Source: Bagarius yarrelli
Taxonomy: Eukaryota > Chordata > Actinopteri > Siluriformes > Sisoridae
Assembly (NCBI GenBank): GCA_005784505.1
Contig: VCAZ01000130.1
Coordinates: forward strand, 124,057-188,056
Reading direction: 5' to 3'
DNA length: 64,000 nucleotides
Shown here: positions 43,854 through 55,914 of the stretch, in pieces
How the letters are laid out: every line of letters starts with the position of its first letter
Position numbering within the stretch: position 1 is the stretch's first letter
Made by a program: the position numbers and the translations under genes
Notes under the pieces: generated by a model
Database searches by the model: none
Seen by the model: only the letters and a program-made list of their open reading frames with translations
What the model was told of the DNA's origin: nothing

Positions 43854-44943
43854 GGGGCCTCATGTACAAAGACTTGCATTGAATTAATACTAAAACATTG
43901 CATACAGACAAAGCTGTAAAAGAAATTTGATGTATTCAACTGAAATAAATTAATTTAAATATGCAATGAGTCTATTTGGCAAAATCAAACAGCAAGAAAA
44001 TGGCAAAAGCAAGCAGAAACTAAAACTTTATGGAAAGTAAATTGGAAGTGGGAGAAACGAGAAGAAAAATCTTCTTTGGAACATTGTCCTCTGGAATTAA
44101 AAAAAAAATTAAGTGGGAGAGTTTGGCAGATGCTGTCAAAGTGGTGGAATCTGAAAATGGCACTGTAACGAGCTTAAAAAGAAATGGTCTGACATAAAGG
44201 TGAAAGTTAAGTGGAGAACTGCTGCATACAGACATAGTGTGGACAGAACAGGCAGTGGTACAGGAGTTAATGAACTTGCACCTTTGAGCAGAGAGATGAC
44301 TTTTTGTGGGCGAAGCTTTACTGTTTGGAATAGTATCCACTGCTGTGGGAGACTCAGATTTACTAAATCAATGCTCTGAAGGTAAGTCATTTCTCATTTA
44401 TTTGCTTAACTTTGGTAAACATAGCTTACCAGTCTGCATTTAATTTTTTAATGCATGAAGTGTAGCATACCAAAGGTAGACCAGAGATTTTAAGCTATGT
44501 ATCTATTGCATTCATGGAAATGAGTGCATCCATTAATAAGAAACAATAAAATCAGTTAACATATGCCTGTGTTTATTTGTACTTAGATGGTGCAATAGCA
44601 GGAATGTCCACTCGCACGCCCATGCTGTTCTGAAGTCAGAAAATTGTTACGGCCACTTATGTCACTTATGTACTCACCGACATAAGCTCAATAAAGTAAT
44701 TGGTCAAAAAATTAACTTTGTCTCTGCTTACCAATTAAATTGCCATAACCAAACGTTGATGGGCCTGAATGGCTTGTTGGTTGGACTGCATAGACAATGG
44801 TCTTGGGTTGGGGTCATCTGGCACTGCCAAATCCTCACTAAGTAGTATGCCGTGTCTGTGCGCAACATTGTGCAGCACACCACAGACCAGCACGATGGGC
44901 ACACCTTGATGGAACGTTACAGCAGCATTATTCCAGTCTTATC
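43854..44943. mobile_element. Harbinger-like transposon relic with both convergent genes
   Basis: It begins GGGGCCTCATGTACAAAG, a Harbinger-type terminus. On the plus strand 43990-44390 decayed frames give WESLADAVKVVESENGTVTE and LKKKWSDIKVKVKWRTAAYR, a Myb/SANT-like DNA-binding protein. On the minus strand 44940-44600 frames give TFHQGVPIVLVCGVLHNVAHRHG, the C-terminal end of the Harbinger nuclease. The convergent two-gene layout is the family's. The right end is cut where a SINE lies (44945). Both genes are broken. Confidence 0.6.
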
Positions 44944-44944
44944 A

Positions 44945-45125
44945 TTTACATTTACATTTACAGCATTTGGCAGACGCCCTTATCCAGAGCGACTTACAAT
45001 ATCCCTTGTTATACAACAGCGCAAATTGCTCAGGGGCTCAACGGTGGCTTGGTGGAGCTGGGAATCGAACTCACAACCTTCGGGTTGGTAATCCAACATC
45101 TTAACCATGAGCCACCACTTCCCCA
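44945..45125 (-). mobile_element. tRNA-derived SINE
   Basis: Minus-strand copy with head GGGGAAGTGGTGGCTCATGG, B-box-like GAGTTCGATTCCC and tail GTCGCTCTGGATAAGGGC to AAATGTAAATG. Nearly full length. Confidence 0.85.
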
Positions 45126-45374
45126 AGGAAGCGCCCTATCAAGGCAGCGCCACCAGCCTTTCAGCTCTACAACTGACACGGGTTAACAGCCACGTCTTTA
45201 GTGGATAACCGCGGTCTCCTGATAGGCAGGTAGTGGGGCTATAGACTTGTAGAATACTTTGTAGTCTTATGTTTGCAACTTCTTTTTATTTCCTCTAAGA
45301 GGCACCAACAGACAAAAAACACAAAAAATATTTGTACGCCAGACACAAATTGGCTTGGAAATAAGTCAAATGGC

Positions 45375-45600
45375 ACTACATTAGCATGTCTGTTTTTTGT
45401 TATTTCAAGCTCACCATCACTTGTAGACAATAAGGCAGTTTCTCAGTGATATCAAGATGGCCACCTGGACAAGACAACGGAGACATTGGAGTGTTTAATA
45501 TTGTCTTTTTTGTTGTGATTCTGTAAAGATGCTGTGAAACAATGTTGTTTCTTAAAAGCGCTATATAAATGAAGGTGACTTGACTTGAAATGAAATAAGA
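45375..45600 (+). mobile_element. L2-like LINE 3' tail
   Basis: Matches the tail of the copy ending at 43838: GACAATAAGGC, ACCTGGACAAGAC, GTAAAGATGCTGTGAAACAA, then AAAGCGCTATATAAATGAAG and GTGACTTGACTTGA. Non-coding. Confidence 0.75.
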
Positions 45601-45639
45601 TTGTAATCCGAGATAACTTTGCACTGTGGAATTGTTACT

Positions 45640-46910
45640 ATATTAATTATACTTACCCCAAAAGATAATACTAAATCTAGGGTGTGACCTGCTTCGTGTG
45701 TGGCTCCTAATTTACTCTCAATGTGCTGAGTACTGACAGAAATGCTGTTCTCAGTGGGTCGTCTGTATTCTCAAAATAAATAATAAAGTCTCCAGCCATT
45801 GCTGCTTTATTAACAGAAACGACCAAGTTTAATAGGAAATCTGCAAATTCACAAAGAAATTAGGAGTACAGTCTCTCTGTAAATAATAATTAATGAAATA
45901 GACTGACCCAGTTGATTATTTGTGGCTACACTTTTTGGGTTACTATAGAGAGCTTCAAATGCAATAAAATTGTGTCCATGTTTTTGTAAAATGTTCAGAT
46001 TATCATTGTAAATAACTGCAACGCCTCCTCTACCAGTTAGACGAGGCTGATGTATGTAGCTGTATGCCAGAGAACTAGCTTTAATCAACGATACATACTT
46101 ATTTGGTTTAGTCCAGGTTTCTGTTAAGTCAAACAGTATGTCAAACTCCTGATCTGTTATCATTTTATTAACCATAAGTGCTTTAGATGTAATTCTAATT
46201 TTTAACAAACCTAGCTTCAGATCATAGGTGCAGGCTTTGTGTTCAGTATGTTCTGATTTAGAGGTATCTATATTATTTAAATTGCTAAAGCAGACTTTCT
46301 GGGTTTTTTAAAATTTATTTTGTTTAGTTTGGGGAACAGGCACAGTCCCAATGTTGTATACCCTGAATGACCACTCTGTGCAGCTAGCAGACGGTCGAAT
46401 TACCCTGCTGGTCTGCTGCTTGGTCTGGCCCACATTGTTTCGGAGCACTACCTGCACATCCACGGTTCAGAAACAACATGACCTGCTGCAAGCTATGTCG
46501 CCATGTCGTAACGAAATAGTATATTACAACATCGGATATCGCCTTCACTAGTTTAAACACCTATGTACCTTACTAGTATCTGACTGACGAAAGCTTATAT
46601 CGTTAGCTTCAGCATGAATAACTATCTTAGAAAACTAATGCTGGCCTACAGCGCTGTGAGTGCTCTAACACCGGGCTGGCTAACTTTGCCTGTAGAACTC
46701 TACATGCCTATAGGAAACGCTACTGTAAAACTTGCAAACCCTCTCTAAAATTTAAAAACTATCACACACCTATCGCGAATAAAATTATCACTAATGACGG
46801 AAGATTGTCTAAACATCCTGCACTCTACACACTGAACAAGCTAAAAGTTTGCCATTATCACATACCGTAAGTTTTGTTTGTCCTTGCTTTAAAGATGTTG
46901 TGCTGCTCGC
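45640..46910 (-). mobile_element. L2-like LINE endonuclease and 5' fragment
   Basis: Minus-strand frame 46208-45849 reads KIRITSKALMVNKMITDQEF, FDLTETWTKPNKY and RLTGRGGVAVIYNDNL, the start of the endonuclease of an L2-type LINE (the DLTETW block carries the catalytic Glu). Sequence to about 46800 is compatible with the ORF1 end and linker but is too decayed to assign. It is opposite in orientation to the tail at 45375. Confidence 0.65.
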
Positions 46911-46965
46911 TGTGCTCTTGTGCTGCTCACTGTGCTCTTGTGCTGCTCACTGTGCTCTCGTGTGC
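46900..46965. repeat. 20-bp tandem repeat
   Basis: GTGCTGCTC(G/A)CTGTGCTCTT repeats three times with a partial fourth. No known function. Confidence 0.85.
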
Positions 46966-46999
46966 TGGTGGAGCAGATTACAAACTAACATGTATTCAG

Positions 47000-47945
47000 G
47001 ACATGTAATCCAAACATGTGCCATACGCCCAGCACAACCCCTAATGAGTTTTGTTTCCTATCCATCTGCTAACATTCGTCCTTTAATTACGATAGTGTGT
47101 TAACATGTCGTTAACACACTATCGTAAGAGACCCTATGGGGTCTCAATGTTACAGCAAATGCCCTCATTGATTCTGGAATGAGGACCCTAATCCTCAATC
47201 TAAGGGGCAGATGACAAGGCCGATATCTCCGTACCTTCTGCCATGGCCACTAGAACTCCTGGAGCTGTTCCTTGCATGGGCCAAATACACACAAAATTCT
47301 CTTTCTCAACCCTTTACAGGACTCACACCCTTTTAGTGCATACATAGTTACCAAGCACCCCTGTTCTCATAGTCTGGAGGGCCCTCTGAGGTCCCCTCAA
47401 TCACTGGTTCCAAAAGAGCATGAGGGTCTAGGACTCAGCTCATCAACAAGCTATCCGATGCCAAAAGAAGGCAAAAAGGCAAAAACCCAGAGAAATGCCA
47501 ATCCCATTTACCAGCCTGACAAAGAGTCTGGCTATCAGAGCTGAGTCCCAGATACATTAGTCCCTTCCCCATCCTGCAACAGATTAACCCTGTCACGTAT
47601 TAGCTATAATTACCCCCTTTCTTACAGAATGTATCCCACCTTTCATGTGTCCCTCCCAAAACCGTACCCCATTTCTGTTTCTTCTGTTTCCACAGAGCCC
47701 GTGGTCCCATCGACAACCCCCCCATTCCGATGGTACTTGGAGGATGGTACAGTCTACACTGTTCTGGAGATCTTGCACTGCCGATGTCGAGGTGGAAGCC
47801 TAGAGTGCCTGTGGACTGGAAATGTTACAGTTCAGAAAAGAGATCCTGGGTCCCCCAAAGAAGACATATTAGACTCCAGCCTTCTGACAAAATTTCATGC
47901 AGCCCATCCAGAAGAGGCCAGCCACCTTGACACCAATTAACTTGG
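47000..47945 (+). mobile_element. Ty3/gypsy relic: protease trace, integrase end, chromodomain
   Basis: NVTANALIDSG-like sequence near 47140-47175 recalls a gypsy aspartic protease. Then, after a deletion, LFLNPLQDSHPF-like and SLEGPLRSPQSL sequence (integrase C-terminal region), and MYPTFHVSLPKPYP (47629), EPVVPSTTPPF, and a frameshifted chromodomain with RRGGSLE- and EKRSWVP-like segments, ending DSSLLTKFHAAHPEEA. Broken by stops, so inactive. A perfect 18-bp palindrome lies at 47087-47127. Confidence 0.6.
47087..47127. repeat. Perfect inverted repeat, 18-bp arms and 5-nt loop
   Basis: TTACGATAGTGTGTTAAC is followed by ATGTC and then by its exact reverse complement. It lies within gypsy-derived sequence. 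Confidence 0.97.
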
Positions 47946-47949
47946 TATC

Positions 47950-49155
47950 TCGTTACATTTAGATCTCTGTTATTGTTATTCCTGTTGATTTTTATACAAG
48001 AGTCATTAAGGAAGTATTAATTTTATTATTTTCACATTGTTTTATGGTGTCAATGTACATGATCAAACCTCAAATCAAGAGTCTTTAAATATACGTAACA
48101 ACTCGGTTTTTTATTTCTAAAATAGTCAAAGTGGCTACATTAAAACATAAAGGATTAGTTAAAGTCAACAGTTTATGACAAGTCAAATTCAGAAGAGGTT
48201 GAACAGAAATACAAAATAGATATAAACAAACTTACTAGATCTCTACTAAATTGTTAACATTTTCCTGCTGTAATGTTTTAATCTCTGAATGAAAAACATG
48301 AAATATTTTTATACAGTATATCTTCTCTAATAATTACTGTCAAAGCATGCAGACAGCTTAACAAAATCAATTGGCCAAGTTTACATAACACAAGGAATTT
48401 ATGCTGGTTTGTAGGTGCTTTTTGAACACAACACACACACAGCCCTCATACAGGTGTATTGTATGTTAACTTCACTATATTGCCAGTCATACTTTTTTTT
48501 CACTTCATTTGTACTTGTATGTACTGCAAATTTAACTGCTGTAAACTATAGTTAAACTGTTTCAACTTCATTATGCTGCGGTTTTACATAAATGTAAGGC
48601 ACATATCCTTCTATATCTGGCAGTTTTACTTCAGTTTATTGTAGTAATGTAGTTATTTTTGTAAGGGTGGTGTCCATCTACAGCATGAATATATATGTAT
48701 TCTTACTTCTTTAATAAAGCCTTTTACAATTTTATTACAACATAATTTATTAAAGAAACTGGAATTTGGTAACCTCACAAAAGATCTACTGGATCAATGA
48801 GCAAACCCAGAAACACTCAAAACATCTTGTGGCAAGTCAGTTAAAAAAGAGAAACTGTTTCAAGTTTTATTTGCAAACACCATTGTCCCACTACTTTTGT
48901 GTTTGTGCATATGTGTGTATGTATATGTGTGTGTGGGGGGGGGGATCATGTAGTCTAAGAAGTACAGGCCACACCCTTTAAGAAAAAGACCTACCTCTAC
49001 ATTTCCAACATTGCATACTGGCCTGTCTGTCTACATTCTATATCCATACTTTTGTAGTGCCTCTGATCCAATTGATTTTAATAGTCTTCTTAAGAGCCAC
49101 TTACTAACGTGTTAATGTTTTATTAATTTAGATTTTTTTGTCACACAATTATATT
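47950..49155. other. Upstream region of PLA2G3
   Basis: AT-rich, no transposon recognised. A GT-rich microsatellite ending in a run of G lies at 48898-48944. No strong promoter element is evident. Confidence 0.4.
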
Positions 49156-49160
49156 TTACC

Positions 49161-52100
49161 ATGAGAGCTGAGATTTGCCTTCATTTAGCACATCTCATTG
49201 TGCTCTCTTCCAGTGCGCTAATCCCGGACACCAGCGACCAGGAGTTTTTTTGTTTGCACACAAAGTCCAAATTTGGACGCAGTCAATGTACTTTTCTCCG
49301 AAGATCATCAGTGTCTGTTCTTTTTTATTGGACTCTTTGGACAGCAGATCATCGTGTTGAAGAGTGTTCTATAAGCAAGGAGCCATCTTTGATTCAAAAC
49401 TATATTACTGTTTGTCATGAAGAAGGCACCTGGAATCTACAGAAAATAACATCTATGCGTTTCAACATAACTCTGCTTTTGGACCCTGGTAGTCCCTGTG
49501 AATTTAGACCAGTTGCTCTTGGTAACTTTAGAAGGTATTTTAACACGAATTATCATGTAAACTCTGGGTTCATAATACGCCAAAAACGAGCTTGGATCTT
49601 ACCCGGGACTCTGTGGTGTGGGCACGGAAGTCGCGCTGATAAATATGAACAGTTGGGTAAGTGGGTTATAGCTTACATGAATAGTCAGTCACAGGTTTCA
49701 GTCACATCCATAACAAAAATATGTAGTAAAGATGTTGGTAATCTTTCTTAACTAAATACCAATGTTTTCAGAATGATCTGAACAAACTTGCTATATAAAT
49801 CATTGTAAAAAGTTTTTATGTCATTTATTATTTGTAGGTATGTTTGCGCGTGTTGACAGATGCTGCAGAGAGCACGATCACTGTGACCACATCATCCGTC
49901 CGTTTACTGTGAACTTCGGCATTTTTAACCCCACTCTTTTTACAATTTCACACTGCAACTGTGACCACAGGTAGGGTGGAGCAGGGCACAACTTATCATT
50001 ATTTTCTTTAATTTGTGGAAAAGTCCTCTGATTCGAATCATTTTATTTTCACATTTAATGTTTAATGTTATGAATAAACCCTGTACTGTCACCACTATCT
50101 ACCCATGAGAAGTGAATTGCATTGAAATTGAAATACATCTGCTTTAAAATGTGAGGCATACATTCTTACATTTACAGCATGTGTAAATGTGCCTTTATTT
50201 ATCCCATTTTCTTATCCAGCTGGCCAGTTAAAGGTTAAGGGTCTTGCTCAGGGGCTCAGAGGTAACACCTTGGTAAGAACTGAATCCACTGATTAAAACA
50301 ATATAATAGAAGATAGATGGCGAATATGGCATTATAAACATTTATTAAAATACAAATAAAATAAAAAAGGAGGTTCACCCCTGTAAATCATACTTGGCCT
50401 AATTTTTCCAGTGCAATAGATAATTGTCAATTTTATTCATTTATATGTCTAACTGTAGAAAATAGCCTAGTTTTAAAACATGTTATAACATGACATAACC
50501 TGAGCACTAGTCACACTAAGGTTCAGATCTAACTGCTTGATTCTACAGGCTAAAAGATGTGAAATGTCACTTGTGCTTTGGTAAAATGAACTTAATGTAA
50601 AATCCTGCAATATTGTTTGAATTTTTGTGTGATTTTTTTACATTCTGTGTTAGTCTGGCAACCAGTGAATACAGTAATATGTATCAGTGAACTGCATTAG
50701 GTTGTGCCAGACTCTCCCCTCACAGGTGCTTTGCTTGGGGCATGGTTTTACATATCATCTAAAAATGTATAACCTCCAGGAAGACTCCTGAGAGTTGATT
50801 TATCAGCCTGTTACCTGTGTATGTCCTTTTGTTTCTTTGACCGGTTCTGGTATATGAATAAAATGGGAAAAAACTGTTTTAATAAAACATAGATAGTCAA
50901 TAATGTATGTTTATTGCAATGCCATTGAACTTTTCATAGATATTTTTTTATTTATTACAAGATGCTCTTATTTACTAAATTATATCTAAATTGTGTTATT
51001 GGCAGTGGTTAGTTGATAAAAATGTGTTTTTGTCATTCTTAACTTAGGTTCAAGCAGTGCCTACTAGACATTAATGACACAGTTTCAAACTTAGTGGGTT
51101 ACACATTCTTCAATCTCCTTAAACCTCATTGCTTTGAGCTTATTCAGAAGAGACGATGCACCAAGATGAACTGGATTGGAATGTAAGTGTTGAATAAACA
51201 CACTCATTGATTTATTTTAACAACAGTTAATTTTAGTCAGGTCTGTACTAAACCAGTTTTGATGGTTAAAATACACAAAACCTAAGGATTTTTCTAAATA
51301 GCTTCTTGCCCCTAATTAAAATTAAAGCTTTACTATTGATTCAGACAATCAGAAGCATGTATATTTTATTACTTTTTTTCTATACCTCTTTGCATAAAAA
51401 GTAAACATATACAAATTGATATATATACATATCATATAGATATAAGAATAGTAAAGCACTAAACGCTTTGCTGCATGAAGTTGCATGTGTTGACTTGTTT
51501 CTTTGTGCCCTTTGGCAACACATTCTCATTCTTTTCGCTGCATTAGCATATATCCTATAAATTATATACATATTCAGTAATTCTAGAAATAAACAGAAAT
51601 GCATTGTATATCTTTTGACCTGTGTAGTTTTAATATTTATTTTCATCTCATAGGTGCATGTCAGATAATGTTGCTCCTTATGCAATCCTTAAACATACAA
51701 CAGTATATAATGCCACAATTTTGGACACTGGTCCCTCCAAGCCACAGAGAAAACCTTCACCTAATACTAAACAAAAAAACATGAAACTTCAAGAACAAAA
51801 GAAATCAACATCTCAAAAGAATCATGTTCTTCCAGCTTCTTTAAAAAAGCAAACAGTTGTGTTAAGAGAAGTTATTGGGCAGTCTTACTGTACAACACAG
51901 GCAATTTCACTAATTTCTGACATAGAACAACCAAAATGCCTGAGGAGTAACACTTCATTTCATCATAAACCTAAACCTCCACAGCAGTGGACTCCATTCT
52001 TTAAAACAGGAGGTACAGTTCATGTACACACATCATCTATAAAAGGAATGACTCCATCAAAAAAAGGTACAATAAAGAATGGCAAAAACGTTAATCAGTG

Positions 52101-52742
52101 GTCCTACACCACAGGCCGCATCAATAGATATAACTCATCCAAGATGACACAAAATCTGAATAGTGGCCTACCTAGAGCTGATAACCTTTTAAAACATCAG
52201 AGGAGAAAGAATGACACGCAGAATAAATTGACTTTATATGCAACTGTATCTCCAAAATCCTTTACATTGTCTGTGTTTAACAAACTCAGAAGAACTAACA
52301 AGTTCATTAACCACACATCAAAAACAAAAAAGAAGACAAATTCCTCAAGTAGAAAAAAGAGCTTCAATCAATTAGTGAGTAGAAGTCAACCACAGAACCA
52401 CAGTACATCAGAAGAAAAACACGCTAAGACTTGGAATAAAAGCATGTCTGCATATGAAACTTTCAAACAAACAGGTAAAACATTATACACATATGCATGT
52501 AATCATACTTTTAGGTAGTAATGACTAATGAATTATATAATGTGTTATATATTATATATATTATATATAATCTAATCTGTTTTTTAACAGTTAATTGTTA
52601 CACATTATAGCATTTATTATAATATATAAAAATTCATTTTAGTGCAAATAGAATGTTTTTATTTAAAAAAAAAAAAAATCAAAATTAGTTATTTTAATTA
52701 TGGCAGCAGCCATAATTAATAAATCAACTTGACCCCATGGAC

Positions 52743-52777
<35 letters not shown>

Positions 52778-54785
52778 TAATTATTTTGACACATCAGGAT
52801 TACTTGTAATTATCTGACTTGTCTCCATGGTGATGTTGGCTGCTGTTGTTAGGAAGAAAAATAGAGATGTGTAAGTGTTTTGTTATCATGATTGATGATT
52901 TATATTAATGGTATAAAAAAATCATGACAAAATTACACAACACATTTTGAAAAAATTTAAGGCAGATGTTTCAGCAGGAGGAGACGAATGAGAGGCAAAA
53001 ACCAGTCCTAACTGTAGGTGTTTACTTCTCTTGTATAAAGTTTTATTTATATAAGCAAGTTTCAAAAGGATTGAAATGGTATGTGCTAAGGTTAATGCAC
53101 CTGTATATAAAGACGCACCAACAACCTCTTAAACAGGCTCTTAATTAAAAGACACATCAATTTCAATTTTTAATTTTGCAGAAATTTAGTCTGTGTTTTA
53201 AGTTTTCATTTCCAGAAGAGTTAAATTGTATTAAGACACCTAAGGCTGATAACATACAGTAATATATTGTAATAAAATTTCTGATGTCCTTGAGGTATTT
53301 TTCCAATAACAAAAGTTGTTAAATAATTATTGTATACAGGCCTGTTTTGTATAAATACCGGCTATCAGGACCAGCTGACTTGCGTGGATCTACTCTGCTC
53401 AGTGCTGAGTTACCTTAATCACGGAGGAGTCAGCATTTCTGATGTGATGTATAACACCTTTGTGGTTAAGCTTGTCTGGGAGGAAGGCACTGGTTGTGCT
53501 GGTAAACTGGAGCAGAGATCCACCGTGTTTTAGTGATTTCCAGAGGGAGTTGAAAGATTAAATTATTGTCTATCCAGTTATGACCGATGTCCAAGAAAGC
53601 TTGTCGGCTGTACGAAATATATGCCAGAATATTCTGAATGAATATATACATGCAGCTAATAGAGATATAACTATTAAGTTGCGAAGTCTGAATAGACGCT
53701 GACCCTTGCGTTGTGCACGCGCCGCCATCTTGGTCTGCTCTACCTGCTAGGAGAGAAATAATAAAAACAGTTCTAGCTTTTTCCGTGGGAAATCAGTGTG
53801 GTTGCATTTCCTGTGCAAGGGAGCACTGTAATAGAAAACCCGACGCAGTGTTCCACTGAGTATGGATTAGGAGTGACCATGGGACCGGCGGAGTAGTGGA
53901 GTGTAGAGAAAGCAGTCACTGGCTGAAAGGCAGTGGGTTCTGGCACAGATTGCAGCACTCTTTGCAACAAGTAGATTAGTTAGTGTATTGGATCCTGAGC
54001 TTGTTTGGTGCCTGCAGGGTCCATGTTGTCCGTGGGTCTGGTCTTCTATAACAGTAACTAGGGTGAAATCAAGGTGCAGGTGAAACTAATTAGAATTCTG
54101 GTGATTGAGTGCATTGGAGAGGGAGAGAGCCTGGTATGCTTGTGACACTTACATCCTGCACTTCATAAACCCTGTCTACTTTGATTTGATAGACTGCTGA
54201 GTGATCTTATCCTGGCTTTTATCTCTGCAGCACCGAAGCAGAATTAATATATGGCAATTATTTTAAGTTTTGTTATTGGCTGGGTAAATTGAATTGAATA
54301 TTATAACCAGTCAATGTTTTTTAGTGAGATGTAGTTGAATGTGTTTGGCCTTATGGATGATAGCGCCTTGGCCTTATCTAGGGCATGTTTCAGAGTGGTG
54401 AGTATTGTGATCCAGATATTATCTATACAGACCAGTCTGTAAAATGATCCTCTGCTCCGGAGTCAAACAGTGCTGAAACTCAGTAATTGACATCCGAGTC
54501 AGGCTCGTGGTAGTTGGATTTCCCTGATGTTACTGATTTGAAAATTTTTCATACTTTTAAATATGAATTATCTGATTTAATTGATAACCTAATAATTTGC
54601 TAAAGGGGTTTGTGGGTTTCTACATGGAATTTATTTTAACAGGTCCATTAAAAAAGAGAAATCTTGCTTTAATTAACAAGACCAATTATTAAAATGTTTG
54701 TTTTTTACATTCCTTTGTGAAACTTTTTGTATTTACAGAGGATCTGCCATCGTTTGCAGGGCAAAAGAGGTCGAGTCAACACTGA
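49161..54785 (+). CDS. PLA2G3: Group III secretory phospholipase A2
   Basis: A secreted Ca2+-dependent enzyme that hydrolyses the sn-2 ester of glycerophospholipids. Exons: 49161-49656, 49838-49970, 51048-51182, 51654-52474 and, less surely, 54739-54785; phases agree, giving 542 residues (human 509). Residues 1-19 look like a signal peptide. The catalytic domain begins near residue 145 with WILPGTLWCGHG (Ca2+ loop); exon 2 has CCREHDHCDH with the catalytic His-Asp pair and HCNCDH; exon 3 completes the disulfide core with FKQCLLDINDTVSN and VGYTFFNLL. Exon 4 (about 273 residues) is Lys/Ser/Thr/Asn-rich, Cys-poor and probably disordered, unlike the Cys-containing C-terminal domain I would expect. 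An open 64-codon stretch at 53340-53533 is a phase-compatible alternative last exon. Confidence 0.88.
50165..50290 (-). mobile_element. Decayed SINE in PLA2G3 intron 2
   Basis: Tail TTTACAGCAT and CTTATCCAGC, and a TTGCTCAGGGGCTCA segment recognisable as the middle of the SINE at 44945. Head mostly lost. Confidence 0.5.
52744..52778. repeat. (TTA)n microsatellite
   Basis: About eleven uninterrupted ATT/TTA units in PLA2G3 intron 4. Confidence 0.95.
53770..54155 (-). mobile_element. Ty3/gypsy 5' fragment (leader and gag start)
   Basis: On the minus strand the piece begins TGTCACAAGCATACC near 54150 and reads into a MDPAG-like start (near 54025) and a gag-like segment with VPEPTAFQPV and VTPNPYSVE (53930-53865), similar in layout to gypsy gag proteins with an EPYSGE block. 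Frameshifted. It is inside PLA2G3 intron 4, antisense to the gene. Confidence 0.45.
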
Positions 54786-55257
54786 TTCTCACAAAAACAA
54801 ATTTCTACAAAGAACCTCCAATCAAATTTACATTGTCTGATGTTACATCCTAGTTTTCTAGAATAATCATAGTACTGCATGGATACAAATCTACATTTTT
54901 ATGTGTACAATTGTTTTACATGTTTTCCATATTTTTATATTTCAAACTAATGTATAATTATGTATAAATAAGTAACTTCTGTTTTGTGATTTCCAGGGCA
55001 AATAAAAAAATATTTGTTTGTTTTTGATAGTTTTAATCACCTAAATGTTTTAGAACTGTAATTTGTCTGATATGTTCCATAACAATAAAATGGTTTTTAA
55101 AAACATTTTGTATGATACAAGAAAAATATATTAAAATAATTTAATAGTTTTAAAAGTGTATATATTTGAAGTGGGGTTTTTTTCCAAAACCAAGAACAAT
55201 TGTGGGGTTTTTTCCCCCTTTAATATGTATGTATGTAAGCACATTACATTCACCAAA

Positions 55258-55415
55258 AATGCACAAATTATCTCATAATTATGACTTACTAACTCAATCA
55301 TGAGATCCTTATCTCATAATTATGGCTTACTAACTGAATAGAGAGATTGATCTCATAATTATGACTTACTAACTCATAATTATGACTTATTATCTCATAA
55401 TTATGAGATAAGAGG
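55258..55415. repeat. AT-rich palindromic module, left copy
   Basis: Repeated blocks of ATCTCATAATTATGACTTAC with TAACT spacers, at about 25-60 bp intervals; the core TCTCATAATTATGAGA is itself palindromic. An inverted partner lies at 58436-58530. Confidence 0.85.
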
Positions 55416-55689
55416 GGGCAGTTTTTGCTCCAGTTTACACAGTTACTGCATCGTTTGCTCACTCTCACTGCACACCCATGGGGCAGCTATCCTTTTTTGA
55501 ACCTCAAAATGGTCCACTGTTTGTATGATACAATTGCACACCCATGGAGCAGCTATCCTATGGTTTAGCTTGATGACTGAATATTAGTTAAATTGGCTAC
55601 TGGATATTTCCTTGATGACCAGCCCGTTCTGCTTATTAACTTTACAGGAAGTTACGGGAAGTCTTGCTTCATTTTATAGATAAGCGGTA

Positions 55690-55866
55690 TAAACTATTAT
55701 TTTTATTCATTTATCTATACCCCCTTATTCCCTAATTCGGGGTCATGGAAATCTGCTGGAGCTTATCCCTGCCGTCCCTGAAAGGGCGAACACTTATAGG
55801 CAATTTAGAACCAACCTAACATACGTGTTTTTAGACTGTGGGAAGAAACCGGAGTACCTGTTACCA
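55690..55866 (-). mobile_element. Truncated SINE (family of 5133-5475)
   Basis: Shares CCCTTATTCCCTAATTC, GGCAATTTAGAA, ACCTAACATACGTGTTTTTA and GGAAGAAACCGGAGTACC with the element at 5133-5475, then stops before the tRNA-like head. Confidence 0.75.
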
Positions 55867-55914
55867 GTTATTCGGTGGGCTGCAAATTGGAGCAATACAG
55901 TGCTGCACACACAC

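Noticed and set aside
47629..47940. 103-codon open frame as a host gene
   Set aside because: Its content is the gypsy integrase tail and chromodomain, with a frameshift in the middle.
52966..53019. Extra PLA2G3 exon after exon 4
   Set aside because: Acceptor and donor-like sequences exist, but the required phase gives an early stop with either acceptor.
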